Origin: an uncultured Myxococcales bacterium
Lineage (GTDB): Bacteria > Myxococcota_A > UBA9042
NCBI GenBank assembly: GCA_903955385.1
Contig: CAJBNH010000194.1
Coordinates: 50,565 to 114,564 of the forward strand
Length of the DNA stretch: 64,000 nt
Reading direction: 5' to 3'
Part shown: positions 26,922 through 35,424 of the stretch, in pieces
Numbering within the stretch: the stretch's first letter is position 1
How the letters are laid out: every line of letters starts with the position of its first letter
Program-made: the position numbers and the translations under genes
Notes under the pieces: model-generated
Database searches by the model: none
Told to the model about the DNA's origin: nothing
What the model saw: the letters and a program-made list of their open reading frames with translations, nothing else

Positions 26922-27758
26922 ATGACACGCAAAGTGCTGGTCAAGGTGGGCGGCGAGACCCTGAAGGTGTTGGCGGATCGGCAGCGGCTGGCGCGTGACC
27001 TTGCGGCAGTGCGGGCCCAAGGCGTGCAGGTGTGCGTGGTGCACGGGGCTGGCCCGCAGATCACGGCGCTGGCGGAGCGGTTGGGTCTGCAGTCGGTCTT
27101 CAAGGGAGGCCGGCGCGTCACGGACGAGCCGATGCTCGAGGCCGCGGCGATGGCCATGGCCGGCGACGTGGGCCCCAAGCTCCTGGCCGCGTGCCTTGCC
27201 GCGGAAGTGCCGGCGGTCAGCTGTCCGGCGGCAGCGGGGTCCTGCGTGGTGGGGCGCAAGCGGCCGCCGCGCAAGGTGGCCGGAGAAGCCGAATTGGTCG
27301 ACTTCGGACTTGTCGCCGACGTGGCAACCATCGACCCGAAGCTGATCGAGACGCTCTGGCAGGGCGGCTTCGTTCCTGTGTTATCTTCCGTGGTTGCGGA
27401 TGCCGACGGCCAGTTGCTGAACCTGAACGCCGACTCGCTGGTGACGGCGCTGACCGACGGCGTGCACTTCGACGACGTGGTGCTGGTGACGGGGGTTCCG
27501 GGCGTCTTCGGCGACCTGAACGACCCCTCGACGCATCTGGCAGAGCTGACGGACGCGGACATTCCCGGCCTGATCGAACGCGGTGCGGTCAAGGGAGGCA
27601 TGATCGCCAAGCTGGAAGAGGTCACCGCCATCCTGAAGAAGGGCGCTTCCGCTGTCTGGATCGTGGGTTACACGGACGAGGCAGCGCTTTCGGGCGCTTT
27701 GGCAGGTACGCCGGGTCTGCGAACGGTGGTGCGGCGCGCGCAGTCGACAGTCGCCTGA
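26922..27758 (+). CDS. argB: Acetylglutamate kinase ArgB
   Basis: ArgB phosphorylates N-acetylglutamate, the second step of arginine synthesis and often the feedback-controlled one. The amino-acid-kinase landmarks are KVGGETLK at residues 6-13, VHGAGPQI near residue 39 (family norm VHGGGP, so one glycine is replaced by alanine), GFVPVLSSV, LNLNADSLVTAL, and VKGGMIAKLE near the C-terminus. Length of 278 aa is slightly short but complete. An in-frame ATG at 26898 lies inside argC; ATG 26922 is used because GGAGG precedes it by 5 bases. The lysine-pathway homologue LysZ is an alternative, but the argC neighbour favours ArgB. Confidence 0.92.
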   Translation: MTRKVLVKVGGETLKVLADRQRLARDLAAVRAQGVQVCVVHGAGPQITALAERLGLQSVFKGGRRVTDEPMLEAAAMAMAGDVGPKLLAACLAAEVPAVSCPAAAGSCVVGRKRPPRKVAGEAELVDFGLVADVATIDPKLIETLWQGGFVPVLSSVVADADGQLLNLNADSLVTALTDGVHFDDVVLVTGVPGVFGDLNDPSTHLAELTDADIPGLIERGAVKGGMIAKLEEVTAILKKGASAVWIVGYTDEAALSGALAGTPGLRTVVRRAQSTVA

Positions 27759-27760
27759 CG

Positions 27761-27789
27761 TTGCCACACCGGTCCCTTCCGTGTAGGAA
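27761..27789 (+). promoter_or_regulatory. Candidate promoter of the outer-membrane protein gene
   Basis: TTGCCA (five of six consensus bases) and TAGGAA are spaced 17 bp apart, directly after the argB stop; start of transcription would be about 45 nt before the ATG. Confidence 0.4.
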
Positions 27790-27842
27790 TCTGGGTGACC
27801 GGAGCCGCGAGTCGGGCGACGGGAACGGGCGGGGTCTCCGAA

Positions 27843-28472
27843 ATGCACATCCAGCATCACCGATTGCGGTTCTTCAGGCGGCTTGCGGGCTTCGCGGCAG
27901 CGCTGCTGCTGGCCCTGCCTGCCACGGTCCTCGCGCACGACGTTGACGGCAAGTTCGGCGTGGGCTTCGAGGAGACGCTGACCGGCGTCGGCGCCCGACA
28001 GGGGTTCGCGCTGCCTGAGCTCCGCGCTGCGGGCCTCAGTCTGCGGTACTACGTGGGCAATTTGGGGCTCGAGTTGATCACGGGCGGTGGCCTTCACTTT
28101 CCGGACGGAGAGCGCACGCAGGCGGCGGCCTTCGCCTCGGTCGGCGTGCTCTACAACCTGTTCCGTGCGCCCTCCGTCAACCTCGCCGTGGGGCTTCGCG
28201 GGCTGGTCGGGTGGGCCCGGCTAACGTGTCCGACGACCGATGACGACCAGAAGACCTGCGCCAACGGCCGCTTCGGCATCGCGTTCGAGGCTCCGCTGCG
28301 GGTCGAGTACTTCTTCGCACCGTCGTTTTCCGTTGCTGGTGCGGTGGGCCCGGTCGTCGGCCTGAACGAGCCGGATGGCAACCCTCTGACCGGCGAACGG
28401 AATTCCCGCAGCGTGTCGCTGACACGTGGGGAATTCTCGGGGGGCCTCGGCTTCTCGTATTACTTCTTCTGA
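27843..28472 (+). CDS. Small outer-membrane beta-barrel-like protein
   Basis: A 209-aa protein with a basic start, a hydrophobic signal segment (about residues 13-30) and a likely cleavage after LAHDV or VLA. The mature part has alternating aromatic/polar strands (LSLRYYVGN, FASVGVLYNLF, LRVEYFFAP) and ends in FSYYFF, the C-terminal phenylalanine signature of barrel proteins inserted by the Bam machinery. The best start is ATG 27843; an upstream in-frame GTG would add residues before the signal peptide. Length fits an 8-strand barrel. Function unknown. Confidence 0.7.
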   Translation: MHIQHHRLRFFRRLAGFAAALLLALPATVLAHDVDGKFGVGFEETLTGVGARQGFALPELRAAGLSLRYYVGNLGLELITGGGLHFPDGERTQAAAFASVGVLYNLFRAPSVNLAVGLRGLVGWARLTCPTTDDDQKTCANGRFGIAFEAPLRVEYFFAPSFSVAGAVGPVVGLNEPDGNPLTGERNSRSVSLTRGEFSGGLGFSYYFF

Positions 28473-28486
28473 GCGTCGAGGGTGCC

Positions 28487-30352
28487 ATGCCCAGCCGATC
28501 CGCCCTGTTGCCGCTCGCTTGCAGCCTGACCGCTGCCATCGCCTTGGGAACTGCAGTGCTCGCGCAGCCTGCACCGCCACCGCCTCCCCCGATCGTCGGA
28601 GCGGACGAACCTCCGGCCCCAACCGCTGCCGCCCCCGCCAAACCACCCGCCGTCCTTCCAGCGCCAGCACCGGCGAAGAAGCCGCCCGCGGCCTCGCCTG
28701 CAACCCCGGCACCGGTCCCGGCTTCACCGGCACAGCCACCGACCAAGCCGGCACCCGCACCGGTCGTCGCACCGCCACCAGCCAAGCCCGCACCTGCACC
28801 GGTCGTCGCACCGCCACCAGCCAAGCCCGCACCTGCACCGGTCGTCGCACCGCCACCAGCCAAGCCCGCACCTGCACCGGTCGTCGCACCGCCGCCCGTC
28901 GGGGCACCGGCCAAGACCGTGCCGACTCCGGCGGTTGCTCCTGCCAAGGCTCCTGCCGCTGCTGCCCTTCCGGTTCCCAAGCCAGCGGCTGCTGCCGCGC
29001 CCGCCCAACCGCCTGTTGCGACTGAGGATCCCGTCGCCGCCGCCATCGCGGCCCGCAAGGCCGGCCGATTTGACGAGGCAGAGGCGCTCCTCCGCACCCA
29101 CCTGCAGGGCCACCCGCAAGACGCCCAAGCCCTGCACGAGCTTGGGGTGCTCTACGCGATTCACGGGCAGATCCCCAATGCGGTCGCCCGGTTCCAAACT
29201 GCGCTGGCGCTGCGCCCCCAACAGACCGAGACCCGCCGGGCTCTGGCAGAGACCTTGCGCTCTGCCGATCGCTGCGCGGAAGCCCGCGACGCCTACTTGA
29301 CGCTCGTCGACGCCGACGACCAGGACGCCGTCGCATGGCGAGGGTTGGTGCTCTGTGACGAAGGCGCGGCAGAGTTCGAGCGGGCCATTCAGACCTGCCA
29401 GGACATCGAGCGGCGCTTTCCGGGCACGCCGTTGGCCGCATGGGCCACGACGCGCAAGCCCCAATTGCTAGCGGCGAAGGCCGGTTCCAGCCCTGACGTG
29501 GCTGCCGCGGACGCTGAAGGCAAGGCCCTGTTCGGCGAGCATCGCTATGCCGAAGCTGAGGTGTGGTTCGCGCTTGCCCTGCATCAGACGCCGTCGGCCG
29601 ACCGCGCCTACCGACTCGCGATGGCGCGGCTGGGTACCCATGACCTGTTCGGCTCGCTAGGGGCGCTTCAACAGGCGCTCGCCTTGGACGCCAACCACCT
29701 GCCAACCCTGTCCGCTTGGCCAGCCGTCGCCAAAGCTGCGCGCATCGGTGGGACCGGAGGCCTCGATGTGTCGCTCACCGCCATGCAGCGCACACCGTTT
29801 CAGCACGTAGCTGCGGCCATTCTGGACGACGATCTGGTCCTTGCCCGTCAGTTGCTGATCGCCACAAAGGCCGCTGGCAATCGCGGGGTCGTGCTGACGA
29901 CGCTGTCGGCCGAAGTTGCGCTGCGCGAAGGACAAACGGCAAAGGCCGCGACCGCGTTTCTGGAAGCGCTGACCGCCAGCAAGGATTTCGCTCCTGCGCG
30001 CAAGGGATTGGCCGACGCCTACACCACCCAGGGCCGCTTCACGGAGGCGAGAGAGCTCGCCGGGCTGCCCCGCCCCGGGCCGGGGACTGAGACATCGGTC
30101 GAGGACCTCAAGCGTTTCCAATTGTTGCGCCGCGCAGAGCTGGACCACCAGCTGCGGATGGCGATGGACCCGAACCTCAGGGCACTGCCTGCGCTGGCCG
30201 ATCAGGTGCTGGCGACCGCTCCGCCACCGCCTCCTCCGCCGCCAGTGTCCCTGGTCGAACCGGCTGCGCCGGTCAAGGCCGCGCCAGCCAAGGCTGCGAA
30301 GTCCAAGACCTCGACGTCCAAGGGGAAAAAGGCGAAGAAGACCAAACCCTAG
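28487..30352 (+). CDS. Exported TPR protein with a Pro/Ala tandem-repeat linker
   Basis: A 621-aa protein with a signal peptide (residues 1-26, ending AVLAQ), then a long low-complexity linker of Pro, Ala, Lys and Val, including four 13-residue units KPAPAPVVAPPP-type, and from about residue 180 a TPR domain (ARKAGRFDEAEALLRTHL and following). A second Pro stretch and a Lys-rich, strongly basic tail (KSKTSTSKGKKAKKTKP) close the protein. Such linkers often span the periplasm or cell wall, with the TPR domain binding partners there. It begins 14 bp after the preceding barrel gene, so they may be co-transcribed. Function unknown. Confidence 0.75.
   Translation: MPSRSALLPLACSLTAAIALGTAVLAQPAPPPPPPIVGADEPPAPTAAAPAKPPAVLPAPAPAKKPPAASPATPAPVPASPAQPPTKPAPAPVVAPPPAKPAPAPVVAPPPAKPAPAPVVAPPPAKPAPAPVVAPPPVGAPAKTVPTPAVAPAKAPAAAALPVPKPAAAAAPAQPPVATEDPVAAAIAARKAGRFDEAEALLRTHLQGHPQDAQALHELGVLYAIHGQIPNAVARFQTALALRPQQTETRRALAETLRSADRCAEARDAYLTLVDADDQDAVAWRGLVLCDEGAAEFERAIQTCQDIERRFPGTPLAAWATTRKPQLLAAKAGSSPDVAAADAEGKALFGEHRYAEAEVWFALALHQTPSADRAYRLAMARLGTHDLFGSLGALQQALALDANHLPTLSAWPAVAKAARIGGTGGLDVSLTAMQRTPFQHVAAAILDDDLVLARQLLIATKAAGNRGVVLTTLSAEVALREGQTAKAATAFLEALTASKDFAPARKGLADAYTTQGRFTEARELAGLPRPGPGTETSVEDLKRFQLLRRAELDHQLRMAMDPNLRALPALADQVLATAPPPPPPPPVSLVEPAAPVKAAPAKAAKSKTSTSKGKKAKKTKP
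28742..28897 (+). repeat. Four 39-bp in-frame tandem repeats (13-residue Pro/Ala units)
   Basis: Four consecutive 39-bp units encode KPAPAPVVAPPP-type segments. Copies 2 and 3 (28781-28819 and 28820-28858) are identical at the DNA level and copy 4 differs only at its end, implying recent duplication or homogenisation. Confidence 0.95.
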
Positions 30353-30375
30353 CGTTTCGCCCCACCCCTTTCGCC

Positions 30376-30404
30376 TTGACGCCGGGCCGGTCCCGCCGGA
30401 CACT
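30376..30404 (+). promoter_or_regulatory. Candidate argG promoter
   Basis: TTGACG (five of six) and GACACT are spaced 17 bp apart, about 100 bp before the argG start. The region between TPR gene and argG (30353-30501) is otherwise featureless. Confidence 0.35.
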
Positions 30405-30501
30405 TTCGCCCCCACGGCGACACCTGCCCTGACGGCACGGCGCCGGGCGGCTCCCTGTCGCCCTGCGGAACCCTCTGAATTTCCACTGGAGCATTGTCGA
30501 G

Positions 30502-31770
30502 ATGAGTGAACGCAAGAAGGTCGTCCTCGCCTATTCGGGCGGTTTGGACACGTCGGTGATGCTGCACTGGCTCCGCTACGACCAGGGCTACGACGTCTAC
30601 TGTCTGACCGCCGACGTGGGTCAGGGCGAAGAGCTCAGCGGCCTGCACGAAAAGGCCATGAAGTCGGGCGCCATCGGCATCGACGTGGTCGATCTCCGCG
30701 AAACCTTCGTGCGCGACTACGTGTTCCCGGCGCTGATGGCCAACGCCGTCTACGAGGGCTACTACCTGCTGGGCACCTCACTGGCGCGCCCCCCGATCGC
30801 CAAGGCGCTGGTCGAGTGCGCGGTCGCTCAAGGGGCTGTCGCGATCAGCCACGGCTCGACGGGTAAGGGCAACGATCAGGTGCGGTTTGAGCTGGGTGCC
30901 TACGCGCTGAAGCCCGACATCGAGATCATCGCCCCGTGGCGCACGTGGAAGTACAAGTCCCGTACCGACTTGATTCGCTACTGCCACGAACACGACATCC
31001 CGATCACCGCAACGGCCGAGAAGCCCTACTCGACCGACCGCAACCTGTTCCACATCAGCTTCGAAGGCGGCGTGCTCGAGGACCCGTGGTACGCGCCGCA
31101 CCCCGACATGTTCCGCCTGTCGGTCGATCCGCGCCTTGCGCCGGACGAGCCCCAGGACATCGAGGTCACGTTTGAGGACGGCATCCCGGTGGCGATTGAC
31201 GGCAAGGTCCTTGGCCCCGTGCAACTGCTTGAAAAGGCGAACGAACTCGGTGGCAAGCACGGCGTCGGCCGGGTCGACATCGTTGAGAACCGCTACGTCG
31301 GCATCAAGTCCCGCGGCGTGTACGAAACGCCCGGCGGCACGCTGCTGTACCACGCCCACCGCGCCGTCGAGTCGCTGGTGCTCGACCGCGAGGTCATGGC
31401 GATGCGCGACGGTCTGGTGCCGCAGTACACCCGCCTGATCTACAACGGTTATTGGTTCAGCCCTGAGATGCAGCAGCTGCTCGGCTTCATGCGGCAGATC
31501 CAGAAGGGCGTCAGCGGCGTGGCCCGGCTGCGGCTGTACAAGGGCAACGTCATCGTGACCGGGCGCAAGGCTCGCAACTCCCTGTATAACCCCGAGTATT
31601 CGACGTTTGAGGCCGACAAGGTCTACAATCAGGCCGACGCCGACGGCTTCATCAAGCTGAACTCGCTGCGCCTGAAGCTGAACACCTACCGCGATCAGGC
31701 GATGCTGGCCGACCCCACCAAGCAGGTCACCGACGAGGTCGCCAAGCTGCGCAAGGACTTCATCGAGTAG
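30502..31770 (+). CDS. argG: Argininosuccinate synthase ArgG
   Basis: ArgG condenses citrulline and aspartate with ATP in arginine synthesis. The ATP pyrophosphatase loop AYSGGLDTS is at residues 10-18, and the SHGSTGKGNDQVRFE motif of the family is present around residue 117. Length of 422 aa is typical. GGAG lies 10 bases before the ATG. It is not adjacent to argC-argB (3 kb apart, separated by envelope genes), so its regulation is likely separate. prs follows 77 bp downstream. Confidence 0.96.
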   Translation: MSERKKVVLAYSGGLDTSVMLHWLRYDQGYDVYCLTADVGQGEELSGLHEKAMKSGAIGIDVVDLRETFVRDYVFPALMANAVYEGYYLLGTSLARPPIAKALVECAVAQGAVAISHGSTGKGNDQVRFELGAYALKPDIEIIAPWRTWKYKSRTDLIRYCHEHDIPITATAEKPYSTDRNLFHISFEGGVLEDPWYAPHPDMFRLSVDPRLAPDEPQDIEVTFEDGIPVAIDGKVLGPVQLLEKANELGGKHGVGRVDIVENRYVGIKSRGVYETPGGTLLYHAHRAVESLVLDREVMAMRDGLVPQYTRLIYNGYWFSPEMQQLLGFMRQIQKGVSGVARLRLYKGNVIVTGRKARNSLYNPEYSTFEADKVYNQADADGFIKLNSLRLKLNTYRDQAMLADPTKQVTDEVAKLRKDFIE

Positions 31771-31847
31771 CCGCGGGGGGATGTTCGTCGGTTCCGCCCC
31801 CTTCCTCCTCCCGGTCTCTCTGCCAGGCCCACGCCTGCGAGGCTGTC

Positions 31848-32783
31848 ATGAACGCCAGGATCAAGCTGTTCGCGGGTTCGAGCCACCCTGAGCTCGCCAA
31901 GGCCATCTGCAACGTCCTCGATATCCCGCTGAGCCCCAGCGAGACCGTCAAATTCTCCAACGAGAACCTGATGGTGAAGATCCAGGAGAACGTGCGGGAG
32001 TGCGACGTCTTCTACATCCAGACGTCCGCGCCTCCGGTCAACGAGAACATTCTCGAGACGCTGATCGCGATCGACGCGCTCAAGCACGCCTCCGCCGGGC
32101 GCGTGACCGCAGTGCTGCCGTACTATTTCTACGCCCGCTCCGACAAGAAGGATCGCCCGCGCATCAGCATCACCGCGCGCTTGATGGCCGACCTGCTGCA
32201 GACCGCGGGTGCCGACCGCGTGCTGACCGTCGACCTGCACTCGCCGCAGATTCAGGGCTTCTTCCGCATCCCGGTCGATCAACTCGTGGGCGCGCCGATC
32301 CTCTGCGAGCGGCTGCTGCAAGAGGACTTGACCAACACCGTGCTGGTCGCGGGCGATGTCGGTGAGGCCAAGGAGTTGGGACGATTCGCGAATCGCCTGC
32401 ACTTGCCCGTGGCGATCGTGGACAAGCGTCGCTATGGCGACGACGATCAGGCCGTGGCGACCAACCTGATCGGTGAGGTCGAGGGCAAGCACGCGATCAT
32501 CGTGGACGACGAGATCGCCACCGGCGGTACGATCATCGAGGCCACCAACTTCCTGCTTGCCCGCGGTGCCCAGTCCGTCCGCGTGGTTGCGACCCACGGC
32601 GTGCTCAGCGGCCCAGCCATCGACCGCATCAACAAGTCGCCCCTGAGCAGCGTGCTGGTGACCGACACGATTCCGTTGCGCGACAAGCGTTGCGACAAAA
32701 TCGAGGTGCTGTCCGTCGCACCGATGCTCGCCAAGGCCATCCGCCGAATCCACGACGGCGACTCGATCAGCGACCTGTTCTGA
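31848..32783 (+). CDS. prs: Ribose-phosphate pyrophosphokinase Prs
   Basis: Prs makes PRPP from ribose-5-phosphate and ATP. The 311-aa protein begins IKLFAGSSHPELAK and has the YYFYARSDKK segment of the family, a DLHS motif (TVDLHSPQIQGFF), the flexible-loop KRRYGDDDQ and the PRPP-binding VDDEIATGGT near residue 222. The last is slightly unusual: a glutamate sits where class I enzymes usually have methionine or another residue (VDDMIDTAGT). Start ATG 31848 agrees with the conserved N-terminus. It follows argG closely, and PRPP feeds nucleotide and histidine synthesis; a shared transcript is possible but no promoter was found in the gap. Confidence 0.94.
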   Translation: MNARIKLFAGSSHPELAKAICNVLDIPLSPSETVKFSNENLMVKIQENVRECDVFYIQTSAPPVNENILETLIAIDALKHASAGRVTAVLPYYFYARSDKKDRPRISITARLMADLLQTAGADRVLTVDLHSPQIQGFFRIPVDQLVGAPILCERLLQEDLTNTVLVAGDVGEAKELGRFANRLHLPVAIVDKRRYGDDDQAVATNLIGEVEGKHAIIVDDEIATGGTIIEATNFLLARGAQSVRVVATHGVLSGPAIDRINKSPLSSVLVTDTIPLRDKRCDKIEVLSVAPMLAKAIRRIHDGDSISDLF

Positions 32784-32818
32784 TCTGTTGGCGAAAGGCG
32801 CAGACGCGCACGCGCTCC

Positions 32819-32847
32819 TTGACCCGGCGGCTGGCGGACCCTAGCTT
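32819..32847 (+). promoter_or_regulatory. Candidate promoter of the TonB-like gene; leaderless arrangement
   Basis: TTGACC and TAGCTT are spaced 17 bp apart. The ATG of the next gene at 32854 is 7 bases after the -10 box, so transcription would start at or beside the start codon. No Shine-Dalgarno sequence is seen before that ATG. Confidence 0.45.
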
Positions 32848-32853
32848 GCCTGC

Positions 32854-33972
32854 ATGACCGCCCCGGGCCACAACCGCACCACCCTTCGCAACTTGCTGGC
32901 GCTTGGCTTGGGCGTTGTCCTTGCGGCCGGCCTGTTCCAGACGCTTGCGTGGATGATGCAGCCGCGTGGCGAGTCCAGCTTGGCCCTGACGCCGCGCAAG
33001 TCGATGCATCCGCAGCAGGTCGCCCGCGCCCCCGCCAAGGTCAAGCTGCTGCGTCAACGCCAGATCGCTCAGGCGAAGCCCCACGCCGAAGAGGAGAAGC
33101 TCGCTCCGACCGATGACTTGAACGGTCAGGTGGTCGAGACGGCCCGGCCACTGGTGGAGCAGGCGCCCAAGAACGCCCGCTATCTGGGCCGCTACGACAT
33201 GCGGGTCGACCGCGAGGTCAAGAGCCAGGGCCGCAAGTCGCCCGGACGCGATCTGGGCAGGCTGCACATCGAGAACCCCTCGCCGCTGCAGAGCCCGCAG
33301 TCCAAGAGCAAGGACCCCACCGTGATCCCCGACCGGCCGACTCCCGCGCGCCAAGCCGCCGGAGAGGCCGGGGACCGCGCCGACCGCGCACCGACCACGC
33401 TGGGACCGGGCCCTGCTCCCAAAGCAGCGAAGGGCGATGCAGGCGAACGCGAGGGCTCTGTGGTCGTCAAGGGCGCGCACGACGGTCTTCTGCTGCCTGC
33501 GACCTCCCCCGGCAACGTGATGCACAACATCCAGGCGCTGGCGGGCAGCCCCGGCGGCAACGACTACCTGCCCGACGTCGAGGACGAGGGCGAGACCAAC
33601 CTGCTCAACACGCGCAAGTTCCGCTACTGGGACTTCTTTCAGCGCGTCAAGGACCGCGTGTCGTCGGAGTGGGAACCGGGCTCGGTGTGGCGGTCGCGCG
33701 ACCCGCAGGGCAACCGCTTTGGCGTGCGCGATCGGTTGACGATCTTGCGGGTGACGCTCGACCCCGAAGGTGCACTCAAGCAGCTGGCCGTGCGACAACA
33801 GTCGGGCCTCGAGTTTCTGGATGACGAGGCGCGACGCGCGTTTGCCGCTGCCGGCCCGTTCCCCAACCCTCCCGACGGCCTGAGGAACGAGAGGGGTGAG
33901 ATCCAGTTCGAGTTCGGCTTCATGTTCGAGATCTCGACCCGACGCTTCAAGTTCTACCGGGTGCAGCAGTGA
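32854..33972 (+). CDS. TonB-family (TonB C-terminal domain) inner-membrane protein
   Basis: The 372-aa product has one N-terminal transmembrane helix (about residues 12-36), a long basic and proline/glycine-rich linker (about residues 40-250) and a C-terminal domain of roughly 110 residues with the ILRVTLDPEGALKQLAV pattern and a closing FPNPP segment. This is the architecture of TonB and its relatives, which couple inner-membrane energy to outer-membrane receptors or act as periplasm-spanning partners. No ExbB/ExbD genes are nearby. The GTG of the next gene overlaps its stop codon by 4 bases. Confidence 0.8.
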   Translation: MTAPGHNRTTLRNLLALGLGVVLAAGLFQTLAWMMQPRGESSLALTPRKSMHPQQVARAPAKVKLLRQRQIAQAKPHAEEEKLAPTDDLNGQVVETARPLVEQAPKNARYLGRYDMRVDREVKSQGRKSPGRDLGRLHIENPSPLQSPQSKSKDPTVIPDRPTPARQAAGEAGDRADRAPTTLGPGPAPKAAKGDAGEREGSVVVKGAHDGLLLPATSPGNVMHNIQALAGSPGGNDYLPDVEDEGETNLLNTRKFRYWDFFQRVKDRVSSEWEPGSVWRSRDPQGNRFGVRDRLTILRVTLDPEGALKQLAVRQQSGLEFLDDEARRAFAAAGPFPNPPDGLRNERGEIQFEFGFMFEISTRRFKFYRVQQ

Positions 33973-35246
33973 CCCGCGCGGCGGTTTGGGCGTGGGCTCG
34001 CCTTCGTTGTCGCCTCGCCGTCGTCGTGACCGGCGCTGCACTGCTGCTTGCGTTCGCGGGATCCGCCTCGGCCACAACCATCGGCGTCGGCGAGGGCCTG
34101 CGGATGCACGTGCAGTTGCACGATGTGGAAGCCGAGCGGCGCACACCCTTGGAGGAGCTGTCGCGCCAAGCCCTGACCGATGTTCAGGATCGCTTGCACA
34201 CTCAGCTGTCGGGCGACCTGTACATCGATTACGTCGGCAGCCCACGAGCCTTTGATAAGGTGATGGCCCAGCACGGCGTAAAGGGCTGGTCGGAGGCCTG
34301 GATCTCGGGCATGGCCTTGCTGGAGCGTGACCGCGTGATCGTTCAGGTCAACGGCCCCGGCGCCCTGCTGACCAGTGAGGTGGTTCGCCACGAGATCGCC
34401 CACGTCACCTTGCACGCGCTGTCCCAAGGTCGCTGGCTGCCACGCTGGTACCACGAAGGCGTGTCGATGTGGCTGGCGGGCGAGATCACGTGGGAGCGTC
34501 TGCGCGACATGTCGGGCGCTTCGGCGTTCGGCGAGCTCGACCGGCTGCAGGCGCTGGACGACGGCTTCACGGGCAACCAGATCGGCGTGCAGAGGGCGTA
34601 TGCGACCGCCGCGGGCTTCGTTCGCTTTGCCGTGCACCGCAGCCAGGACCCGGCGTCTCTGGCGCGTCTGCACCAGCGAATGCGCGAGGGCGTCGACTTT
34701 GCCGAGGCGTTTCGGACCACGTTCGGCCTGCCGCCGGAGTCACTGTTCGCCATCTACGCCGCGCAAGTTGGCCAAACCGCTTCGAAATGGGCGGTACTGG
34801 CGACCGATACCGCCCTGTGGGTGCTGGTGTCCGTGCTGGCGGCGATGGGGATGCTCGCGGCCTTCCGCTCCCGCGCGCGGCTGCTGCAGCCCGACCCGGA
34901 AGACGACCCGCTGGACCTCGAAGCGATCGCGGCAGCCGGCGAAGCGGCGATGGCGCGGCCGTGGCGTCGGCCGGGCTTCGATCCGGATCGCCTGCAGGTC
35001 GAGGATGGGGACGAGGACGATGATGCGCTGGCGGAGGACTGGGCGGATCGTCCGGTCCGTCCATGGAAGGTCCGAGACTTCATGGCTTTTCCTCTGGAAG
35101 CCCCCGAGCCCCCCGTTGGCCTTCACGAGACCCCGGAGGTGGCCGGAACGGGTGCCGGGCCCGACGAGTCGAGCGATGTTGCCGTGCTCGACGACGAGGC
35201 TGCCGACGGTCATGAGACGAATTCCGCGAATTCCGTCCCCAACTGA
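33969..35246 (+). CDS. Membrane-anchored peptidase_MA-like zinc metallopeptidase
   Basis: A 425-aa protein with an N-terminal signal peptide (residues 1-36, cleavage near SASA), an extracytoplasmic gluzincin-like domain with HEIAH at 141-145 and a third ligand glutamate at E163 in RWYHEGVSMWLAG, a transmembrane helix at about 280-300 and an acidic C-terminal tail facing the cytoplasm. Zinc binding by the HExxH and E motif is inferred; the substrate is unknown. GTG 33969 overlaps the stop of the TonB-like gene as GTGA, so the two form an operon. The C-terminal tail is rich in Glu and Asp. Confidence 0.8.
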   Translation: MTRAAVWAWARLRCRLAVVVTGAALLLAFAGSASATTIGVGEGLRMHVQLHDVEAERRTPLEELSRQALTDVQDRLHTQLSGDLYIDYVGSPRAFDKVMAQHGVKGWSEAWISGMALLERDRVIVQVNGPGALLTSEVVRHEIAHVTLHALSQGRWLPRWYHEGVSMWLAGEITWERLRDMSGASAFGELDRLQALDDGFTGNQIGVQRAYATAAGFVRFAVHRSQDPASLARLHQRMREGVDFAEAFRTTFGLPPESLFAIYAAQVGQTASKWAVLATDTALWVLVSVLAAMGMLAAFRSRARLLQPDPEDDPLDLEAIAAAGEAAMARPWRRPGFDPDRLQVEDGDEDDDALAEDWADRPVRPWKVRDFMAFPLEAPEPPVGLHETPEVAGTGAGPDESSDVAVLDDEAADGHETNSANSVPN

Positions 35247-35338
35247 GACCGCAGGCAACCCCGCGCCAGTACTCAGGGACCGTTGTAACTGCCCGTCATT
35301 GCGAATGTTTATCGGTAACTTCCGCGGCCGTCCTGCGA

Positions 35339-35368
35339 TTGACAGCCAAAATCAGCGGCGCGTATAAG
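35339..35368 (+). promoter_or_regulatory. Strong candidate promoter
   Basis: A perfect TTGACA at 35339-35344 and TATAAG at 35363-35368 (five of six) are separated by 18 bp, inside an AT-richer patch of the gap. It is the best sigma-70-like match I found in the window and would drive the 401-aa gene at 35425 with a leader of about 50 nt. Confidence 0.55.
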
Positions 35369-35424
35369 CCGGGTCCCTGCTGTCGCGTCTTCCGCGGCAC
35401 ACAAGCCCTCCAGAGCCACCACCG

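Noticed and set aside
28742..28897. CRISPR-like array of short repeats
   Set aside because: The repeats are directly adjacent without unique spacers and encode a periodic protein segment in frame.
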